Shown in pieces: positions 6,503 through 11,059 of a stretch of DNA of 11,059 nucleotides. Numbering within the stretch: the stretch's first letter is position 1; every line of letters begins with the position of its first letter. Source of the stretch: Tissierellia bacterium (GTDB lineage: Bacteria > Bacillota > Clostridia > Tissierellales > Tepidimicrobiaceae); contig JAAZMG010000007.1 of the NCBI GenBank assembly GCA_012798935.1, positions 1-11,059 of the forward strand, given 5' to 3'. Below the pieces are notes generated by a model. The model was not told the origin of the DNA, did not search any database, and saw only the letters and a list, made by a program, of their open reading frames with translations. The translations under genes were made by a program, and so were the position numbers.

Positions 6503-7900
6503 ATGAAATTATATAATACTTTAACTAGAAAAAAAGAAAAATTTAAACCTGTTAAAGATGGTCAGGTGACCATGTATGTATGCGGTCCTACAGTATATGA
6601 TTATATTCACGTAGGAAATGCTAGACCTCTGGTAACCTTTGATACATTGAGAAGGTTTTTCATATATAAGGGTTATGAGGTTAAATATGTAGTTAATTTT
6701 ACGGATATAGATGATAAGATAATAAAAAAGGCTAAAGAAGAGGGAGTAACATTTAAAGAGATTTCAGAAAAATATATTGAGGAATTTAAAAAGGATGCTA
6801 AAGGATTATCTTTATATGAAGAGGAAACTAGGCATCCTAGGGCTACAAGTCATATTGATCAAATAATAGAGTTTATAGATGAACTAGTGAAAAAAGATGC
6901 TGCATATAATATAGATGGGAATGTTTATTTTAATATAAGGAAAGCTGAAGATTATGGGAAACTATCTAAAAAAAATATAGATGAACTTATGAGTGGAGCT
7001 AGGATTGAGGTAAATGAAGAGAAGAAAAGCCCAATGGACTTTGCATTATGGAAAAATGCAAAAGAAGGGGAGCCTTCTTGGGATAGCCCTTGGGGTCATG
7101 GAAGACCTGGTTGGCATATAGAATGTTCGGTAATGGCAAAAGAACTTTTAGGGGAGACTATAGATATTCATGCAGGAGGAGAGGATTTACAATTTCCTCA
7201 TCATGAAAATGAAATAGCCCAATCTGAAACTTTAACAGGTAAACCCTTCGCTAACTATTGGCTTCATAATTCTATGATATATATAAATGATAAAAAAATG
7301 TCTAAATCAAAATCTAATTTTTTCACCGTCAGAGATATAGGAAAGGAATTCGATTTAGAGGTATTAAGGTTTTTTATACTATCATCCCATTACAGAAATC
7401 CTCTTAACTTCAGTAAAGAGTCCCTGCTTCAATCTGAGAAAGGTTTAGAGAGACTATATAATGGTAAGAAGAATTTAGAATATTTGATGGGAAAAACTGA
7501 GGACAAAGATATGAATCTAGAAGATAAAAAGATTTTAGACCAGATAGATGTATATAAGGACAATTTTATTAAAAGCATGGAAGATGATTTAAATACTGCA
7601 GATGGAATAGCTAGCTTATTTGATATAGTTAAACATGCTAATTCTAATTTTAATGAACAGACTCCAAAAACTATGATACAATATACCTATGATACTATGC
7701 TTGAGCTATCTAAAGTACTAGGTATCTTATCTAAGGAAGAAGAAATACTAGAGGATGAAATATTGAGATTAATTGAAAAAAGAACTATAGCAAGGAAAGA
7801 TAAAAATTATAAATTGGCGGATGAAATTAGGGATGAACTAAAGGAGAAAGGAATAATACTAGAAGATACTCAAGAAGGAGTAAAGTGGAAAAGGCAGTAG
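6503..7900 (+). CDS. cysS: Cysteinyl-tRNA synthetase
   Basis: A class I synthetase charging tRNA-Cys; family members are monomers that use a zinc ion to pick cysteine. The 465 residues fit the family. The HIGH-type motif is in YDYIHVGNARP (32-42) and KMSKS is at 265-269. All four expected zinc ligands are present: C27 (YVCGPT), C208 (WHIECS), H233 and E237 (FPHHENE), each one position off the E. coli numbering. The C-terminal helical tRNA-binding region ends in the usual EGVKWKR. I place the start at ATG 6503, because TGGAGG (6489-6494) lies 8 nt upstream and KLYNTLTRKKE is the normal onset. An in-frame ATG at 6488 overlaps that RBS and would add MEDLR. thyX follows 59 bp later, probably on the same transcript. 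Confidence 0.98.
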   Translation: MKLYNTLTRKKEKFKPVKDGQVTMYVCGPTVYDYIHVGNARPLVTFDTLRRFFIYKGYEVKYVVNFTDIDDKIIKKAKEEGVTFKEISEKYIEEFKKDAKGLSLYEEETRHPRATSHIDQIIEFIDELVKKDAAYNIDGNVYFNIRKAEDYGKLSKKNIDELMSGARIEVNEEKKSPMDFALWKNAKEGEPSWDSPWGHGRPGWHIECSVMAKELLGETIDIHAGGEDLQFPHHENEIAQSETLTGKPFANYWLHNSMIYINDKKMSKSKSNFFTVRDIGKEFDLEVLRFFILSSHYRNPLNFSKESLLQSEKGLERLYNGKKNLEYLMGKTEDKDMNLEDKKILDQIDVYKDNFIKSMEDDLNTADGIASLFDIVKHANSNFNEQTPKTMIQYTYDTMLELSKVLGILSKEEEILEDEILRLIEKRTIARKDKNYKLADEIRDELKEKGIILEDTQEGVKWKRQ

Positions 7901-7959
7901 AATAATAGGACTACTAGATAAAATAATATATAAAACAACTAATGAAAGGATGAAAGCCT

Positions 7960-8718
7960 TTGAAAGTACAGTTATTAAGGTATACACCTGAAGGAGAAAA
8001 GTTAATTGCTTCTGCAGCTAAATTATGCTATTCACCTTCTGGAATTGGAAGTATAGAAAAGAATCTTAATGGGGAAAGTACAGCAAAGTTTTTAGAGATG
8101 TTAGTAGATTTAGGCCATGAATCTCCTATAGAACATGTAAATTTTACTTTTGGAGTTGAAGGTGTCTCTAGGACACTATCTCACCAATTGGTGAGACATA
8201 GAATAGCAAGCTATTCACAACAATCTCAAAGGTATGTTAAGTTAGACCAATTTGAATATATAGTACCTCCTTCTATTACAAAAGATAAGGAAGCAAATAG
8301 ATTGTTTGTAGAAGCTATGGAGAAGAGTCAAGAATATTATAATAGGATAACGGATATTCTATTTAAAAAACATCTTAATGACTATTTAAAACAGGGTATA
8401 GAGGAAAAGGTGGCTAGGCAAAAATCTGAAAAAAGGGCTATAGAGGATGCTAGGTATGTATTTCCTAATGCCTGTGAGACAAAGATAGTTTTCACAATGA
8501 ATGCTAGATCTTTATTAAACTTTTTTAGATTAAGGTGTTGCAATAGGGCTCAATGGGAGATAAGGGAATTAGCAATAGAGATGCTTAAGAAGGTTAAAGA
8601 AATATACCCTATCTTATTTAAAGATGCTGGGCCTGGATGTTTAAAGGGGACTTGTCCAGAAGGACCAATGACCTGTGGTAAAATAATAGAAGTTAGAAAA
8701 AGGTTTGAGAATTTATAA
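7960..8718 (+). CDS. thyX: FAD-dependent thymidylate synthase ThyX
   Basis: ThyX methylates dUMP to dTMP using methylenetetrahydrofolate, FAD and NADPH, and replaces ThyA in many anaerobes. The family signature RHRx7S is RHRIASYSQQS at 79-89, preceded by SPIEHVNFTFGVEG (55-68), and the substrate-binding RAQWEIRELA segment lies at 196-205. At 252 residues it is longer than compact members such as the Thermotoga enzyme (about 220). The extra length is a C-terminal tail with three cysteines, C227, C232 and C239, within GCLKGTCPEGPMTCG. The start is TTG, with AAAGGATGA at 7945-7953; an upstream in-frame ATG (7942) runs into a stop at once. It lies between cysS and rlmB, a placement I recall from other Clostridia. 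An 18-bp palindrome at 8179-8196 lies in the codons just before and into RHR. Confidence 0.97.
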   Translation: MKVQLLRYTPEGEKLIASAAKLCYSPSGIGSIEKNLNGESTAKFLEMLVDLGHESPIEHVNFTFGVEGVSRTLSHQLVRHRIASYSQQSQRYVKLDQFEYIVPPSITKDKEANRLFVEAMEKSQEYYNRITDILFKKHLNDYLKQGIEEKVARQKSEKRAIEDARYVFPNACETKIVFTMNARSLLNFFRLRCCNRAQWEIRELAIEMLKKVKEIYPILFKDAGPGCLKGTCPEGPMTCGKIIEVRKRFENL

Positions 8719-8761
8719 CTATAAATACTTTAGTAGGGAATATGGAAAGTAGGTATGTATT

Positions 8762-9508
8762 ATGAAAGAACAGTATATTGTTGGAAGAAACCCTGTATTA
8801 GAAATATTAAAATCAGACAAGGAAGTAGAAAAAATACTTGTTACAAAGGGACAACTGAAAGGCTCTATTAATAAGATTATAGGTATAGCTAAAGATAGAA
8901 ATATTATTATTCAACAAGTAGATAAAAACAAACTAGATCAAATATCCGGGGGCAATGCTCATCAAGGGGTAGCTGCTTTGGTAAGCCCTTATAATTATTC
9001 TTCTGTAGATGAAATTATAGACAAAGCAAGAAAATTAAACACATCGCCATTTATCATAATTCTTGATGGTATTGAAGACCCCCATAATTTGGGAGCTATT
9101 ATTAGGACTGCAGAATGTGGAGGAGTTCACGGTATAATTATACCTAAAAGAAGGTCTGCTCACGTAACCCAAACGGTTTATAAAAGTTCAGCAGGTGCTG
9201 TGGAACATATGTCCATAGCAAAAGTTAATAATATATCAGATACAATAGAGGAACTAAAAGAAAAGGGTCTATGGGTCTATGGAGCTGATATTGATGGTCA
9301 GGAATACTATTTTAATACGGAATTAAAAGGTCCTATTGCTTTAGTAATAGGTAGCGAAGGCAAGGGAATATCAAGACTTGTGAAAGAAAAATGCGACTTT
9401 TTATTAAAAATTCCTATGTTTGGACATATTTCTTCTCTTAATGCATCCAATGCTGCCTCCATATTAATATATGAAGTGGTAAGGCAAAGCTATGGTAGTA
9501 AGAGGTAA
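8762..9508 (+). CDS. rlmB: 23S rRNA (guanosine-2'-O-)-methyltransferase RlmB, SPOUT/TrmH family
   Basis: A SAM-dependent 2'-O-methyltransferase; the E. coli namesake methylates G2251 in the peptidyl-transferase P-loop of 23S rRNA. The 248 residues comprise an N-terminal RNA-binding domain of the L30e type (about 1-75, starting YIVGRNPVLEIL) and a knotted SPOUT catalytic domain. The three SPOUT motifs are complete: DPHNLGAIIRTAE (106-118, with N109 and R115), LVIGSEGKGIS (194-204, with E199) and IPMFGHISSLNASNAAS (217-233, with N227). ATG 8762 follows AGGT (8751-8754). The gene overlaps yacP by 17 bp. Substrate identity is by family; related SPOUT enzymes act on tRNA, so the G2251 target is likely rather than shown. 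Confidence 0.94.
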   Translation: MKEQYIVGRNPVLEILKSDKEVEKILVTKGQLKGSINKIIGIAKDRNIIIQQVDKNKLDQISGGNAHQGVAALVSPYNYSSVDEIIDKARKLNTSPFIIILDGIEDPHNLGAIIRTAECGGVHGIIIPKRRSAHVTQTVYKSSAGAVEHMSIAKVNNISDTIEELKEKGLWVYGADIDGQEYYFNTELKGPIALVIGSEGKGISRLVKEKCDFLLKIPMFGHISSLNASNAASILIYEVVRQSYGSKR

Positions 9509-10025
9509 GAAACCAAAGGAATATCTTTTTATAGATGGTTATAATGTTATAAATTCATGGAATAATCTTAAGGAGTTAAGTAGTATAAATTTGGAGGTAG
9601 CAAGGGAAGAGTTAATAGAGATAATGGCCGAATATCAGCATTATTCAAACATTAAGATAATAATAGTATTTGATGCTCATATGGTCAAGACAAATAGTGG
9701 AAAGAGAGAAACTATTAAAGGTGTTGAAGTGGTTTATACAAAAGAAAATGAAACGGCAGACCAATATATTGAAAAGATATTAGATGATATTGGTAGGGTA
9801 AAGAAGGTGAGAGTTGCCACCTCCGATTGGATGGAACAGCAAATAGTATTAGGGAGAGGAGGTACAAGGATATCAGCTAGGGAATTAGAAGTAGAAATAT
9901 TTAACAACAAAAAATTGATCAAGCAAAAAACAAAGGTTGAGAATGCTAAAAATAATTTATTAATAGGGAGGCTAGACGAAGAAACATTAATAAAACTCAA
10001 TAAGTGGGGGAAAATCAAGGAATAG
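9492..10025 (+). CDS. yacP: YacP/Rae1-type NYN (PIN-like) ribosome-associated endoribonuclease
   Basis: The 177-residue protein has the NYN/PIN-like nuclease layout: FIDGYNVIN (13-21) with acidic D15, IIIVFDAH (56-63) with D61, YTKENETADQYIE (82-94) with E87/D90, and VATSDWMEQ (108-116) with D112. These acidic residues form the metal site of the fold. B. subtilis YacP (Rae1) enters the ribosomal A site and cuts mRNA in a translation-dependent way; the same role here is inferred from family and position. Its ATG lies inside the end of rlmB in another frame (17-bp overlap), with only a weak AAGG upstream (9481-9484), so translation is probably coupled to rlmB. After the nuclease domain comes a lysine-rich tail (about 139-177), which could favour RNA or ribosome contact. 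The downstream neighbour is sigH, as in Bacillus. Confidence 0.92.
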   Translation: MVVRGKKPKEYLFIDGYNVINSWNNLKELSSINLEVAREELIEIMAEYQHYSNIKIIIVFDAHMVKTNSGKRETIKGVEVVYTKENETADQYIEKILDDIGRVKKVRVATSDWMEQQIVLGRGGTRISARELEVEIFNNKKLIKQKTKVENAKNNLLIGRLDEETLIKLNKWGKIKE

Positions 10026-10026
10026 C

Positions 10027-10055
10027 TTGACTATTATCTTTTAATTAATTATAAT
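10027..10055 (+). promoter_or_regulatory. Sigma-A-type promoter of sigH
   Basis: TTGACT (10027-10032) and a perfect TATAAT (10050-10055) are separated by 17 bp, with a predicted start near 10062. The -35 box begins directly after the yacP stop codon. The -10 box lies at the centre of the palindrome at 10042-10066. Confidence 0.82.
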
Positions 10056-10066
10056 TTAATTAATTA
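10042..10066 (+). repeat. AT-only palindromic repeat over the sigH -10 box
   Basis: TAATTAATTA occurs at 10042-10051 and 10057-10066, separated by TAATT. Each copy is its own reverse complement, so the block is both a direct and an inverted repeat. It covers the -10 box and predicted start. A regulator bound here would block the promoter; AbrB, which represses sigH (spo0H) in B. subtilis and binds AT-rich DNA, is one inferred candidate. Confidence 0.6.
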
Positions 10067-10106
10067 TGGTTTTGCCTTTTAAACATAGTTTTGGAGGGGA
10101 TGCTAG

Positions 10107-10754
10107 GTGGGGTTGGAATTGTATAATAATTTAGATATAGCTGCTTATATCAATATGGAAGACGAAGATGTTGTAGAAGTGGCAAGAACTAGCGATCCAA
10201 GAGCATTAGAGTATTTAATAAAAAAATATAAAAATTTTGTTAGAGTGAAAGCAAGATCCTATTTTTTAATAGGGGCAGATAGGGAGGACATTATTCAAGA
10301 AGGAATGATAGGACTTTATAAGGCTATTCGTGATTATGATAGGGACAAGCTTACTTCATTTAGAGCTTTTGCAGAACTTTGCATTACAAGGCAAATAATT
10401 ACTGCAATAAAAACGGCTACAAGACAAAAGCATATACCATTAAATTCTTATATATCATTAAATAAACCTATTTACGATGAAGAATCCGACAGAACTTTGC
10501 TGGATATAATATCAGGTGCAAAAATTACAGATCCGGAGGAGTTAATAATCAGCAGTGAGGAATTGTACTCTATGGAGAGTAAGGTTGTTCAACTTTTAAG
10601 TGACTTAGAGTGGCAGGTTCTCATGGCTTATCTAGATGGGAAATCTTACCAGGAGATAGCCGATGAATTAAACAGACATGTTAAAAGTATTGATAATGCA
10701 CTGCAAAGGGTTAAACGTAAGCTTGAAAGATATTTAGAACTAAGAGGATGTTAA
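10107..10754 (+). CDS. sigH: RNA polymerase sigma factor SigH (sigma-30 family)
   Basis: The alternative sigma factor of the transition to stationary phase; in B. subtilis it starts the sporulation cascade and competence genes. The 215 residues are close to the Bacillus protein (218). Region 2 contains the core-binding and -10 recognition helices, with DIIQEGMIGLYKAIRDYD (61-78) and FRAFAELCITRQIITAIK (85-102). Region 4 has the -35 recognition helix-turn-helix, YQEIADELNRHVKSIDNALQ (181-200), then RVKRKLERYL. There is no region 1.1 or long region 3, as expected for the family. The start is GTG, fixed by GGAGGGG (10093-10099) 7 nt upstream; the ATG at 10100 is in another frame. It has its own promoter with a palindromic element, and a tRNA promoter begins 8 bp after the stop. 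It supports, but does not prove, a spore-forming host. Confidence 0.96.
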   Translation: MGLELYNNLDIAAYINMEDEDVVEVARTSDPRALEYLIKKYKNFVRVKARSYFLIGADREDIIQEGMIGLYKAIRDYDRDKLTSFRAFAELCITRQIITAIKTATRQKHIPLNSYISLNKPIYDEESDRTLLDIISGAKITDPEELIISSEELYSMESKVVQLLSDLEWQVLMAYLDGKSYQEIADELNRHVKSIDNALQRVKRKLERYLELRGC

Positions 10755-10762
10755 ATTAACTA

Positions 10763-10791
10763 TTGACAATAAAATCTCTTGGTAGTAAAAT
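10763..10791 (+). promoter_or_regulatory. Strong promoter of tRNA-Thr (and probably tuf)
   Basis: A perfect TTGACA (10763-10768) and TAAAAT (10786-10791) are 17 bp apart. The predicted start near 10798 lies 14 nt before the mature tRNA 5' end. It starts 8 bp after the sigH stop codon. Confidence 0.87.
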
Positions 10792-10811
10792 ATGTTACAG
10801 TGGTTTTAAAT

Positions 10812-10887
10812 GCCCATGTAGCTCAGCAGGTAGAGCACTTGCATGGTAAGCAAGAGGTCACCGGTTCAAATCCGGTCATGGGCTCCA
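10812..10887 (+). tRNA. tRNA-Thr (anticodon GGT)
   Basis: A full 76-nt cloverleaf with encoded CCA. Acceptor GCCCATG (10812-10818) pairs with CATGGGC (10877-10883); the D arm is GCTC-AGCAGGTA-GAGC (10821-10836); the anticodon arm is CTTGC-ATGGTAA-GCAAG (10838-10854), with anticodon GGT at 10845-10847; the T arm is ACCGG-TTCAAAT-CCGGT (10860-10876). The discriminator base is T, as usual for bacterial tRNA-Thr. It reads ACC and ACT codons. All stems are fully Watson-Crick. Confidence 0.98.
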
Positions 10888-10958
10888 AAATAATAATAAA
10901 AGAAACACCCGGAAGAGTTTTCTTATTAAAATTTTATATTATTAAGGAGGAGTAGGAA

Positions 10959-11059
10959 ATGGGTAAAGCAAAATTTGAAAGAACTAAACCTCATGTAAAT
11001 ATAGGAACTATAGGTCACGTAGACCACGGTAAAACAACATTAACAGCAGCAATAACATC
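10959..11059 (+). CDS. tuf: Elongation factor Tu, N-terminal fragment
   Basis: EF-Tu delivers aminoacyl-tRNA to the ribosome using GTP. Only the first 33 codons and two bases are inside the window. They read MGKAKFERTKPHVNIGTIGH and then VDHGKTTLTAAIT, which contains the complete P-loop (G1) motif GHVDHGKT at residues 19-26. AAGGAGGAG at 10944-10952 is a near-perfect RBS, 6 nt before the ATG. The 71-bp gap after tRNA-Thr has no clear promoter or strong terminator, so tuf is probably read from the tRNA promoter. In many Clostridia tuf follows sigH and precedes rpmG-secE-nusG; what follows here is outside the window. Confidence 0.97.
   Translation, partial: MGKAKFERTKPHVNIGTIGHVDHGKTTLTAAIT

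Noticed and set aside
9734..10018. A 94-codon minus-strand open frame inside yacP
   Set aside because: Opposite a conserved nuclease gene; the translation is Ser/Leu/Phe-rich with no domain.
10900..10924. Possible terminator hairpin between tRNA-Thr and tuf
   Set aside because: AAGAAAC with GTTTTCTT needs a bulge, has a 10-nt loop and lacks a proper T-run, so it is too weak to call.
1..11059. CRISPR arrays, insertion sequences, prophage or defence genes
   Set aside because: I saw no spaced repeat arrays, transposase or integrase motifs, or terminal inverted repeats; all coding space is taken by housekeeping genes plus DUF1002.

Overview
The window looks like chromosomal DNA of a low-GC, Gram-positive anaerobe of the Clostridia/Tissierellia type. 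The evidence is AT-rich codon use (AGA/AGG arginine, ATA isoleucine), strong AGGAGG-type ribosome binding sites, frequent GTG and TTG starts, two T-box leaders, a spore-former-type sigma-H gene, and a gene order matching the yacL-ispD-ispF-gltX-cysS-rlmB-yacP-sigH block known from Bacillus and Clostridia. All genes are on the + strand. I see no mobile element, CRISPR array or clear sign of recent transfer. The genus cannot be fixed from this sequence.

Layout: (1) 1-174 is the TRAM-domain tail of a YacL-like protein. (2) 280-1511 is ispD-ispF, two steps of the MEP isoprenoid pathway, 11 bp apart. (3) 1528-1810 is a near-consensus promoter and a proline T-box leader (specifier CCC), followed by proS (1871-3595) and a perfect 13-bp stem terminator (3596-3632). 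(4) 3759-4616 encodes a secreted DUF1002 protein of unknown function, with a 12-bp tandem direct repeat just before its RBS. (5) gltX (4693-6180) has its own TTTACA/TATAAT promoter. (6) A cysteine T-box leader (about 6222-6470) precedes cysS (6503-7900). (7) thyX (7960-8718), rlmB (8762-9508) and yacP/rae1 (9492-10025, overlapping rlmB by 17 bp) follow with short gaps. (8) sigH (10107-10754) has its own promoter, whose -10 box lies inside an AT-only palindrome. (9) tRNA-Thr(GGT) at 10812-10887 has a strong promoter and is followed, without a clear terminator, by the start of tuf (10959 to the window end).

The genes are mainly translation housekeeping: three aminoacyl-tRNA synthetases (two with T-boxes that sense their own uncharged tRNA), a 23S rRNA methyltransferase, a ribosome-associated endonuclease, a tRNA and EF-Tu. 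Isoprenoid precursor synthesis, thymidylate synthesis and a stationary-phase sigma factor are interleaved. The block is modular, with several internal promoters.

I did not find a clear new multi-gene system. The parts most worth a second look are the secreted DUF1002 gene and its repeat, the sigH promoter palindrome, the shifted register of the cysteine specifier loop, the lack of Mini-III (mrnC) between cysS and rlmB, and the tRNA-Thr(GGT)-tuf linkage.
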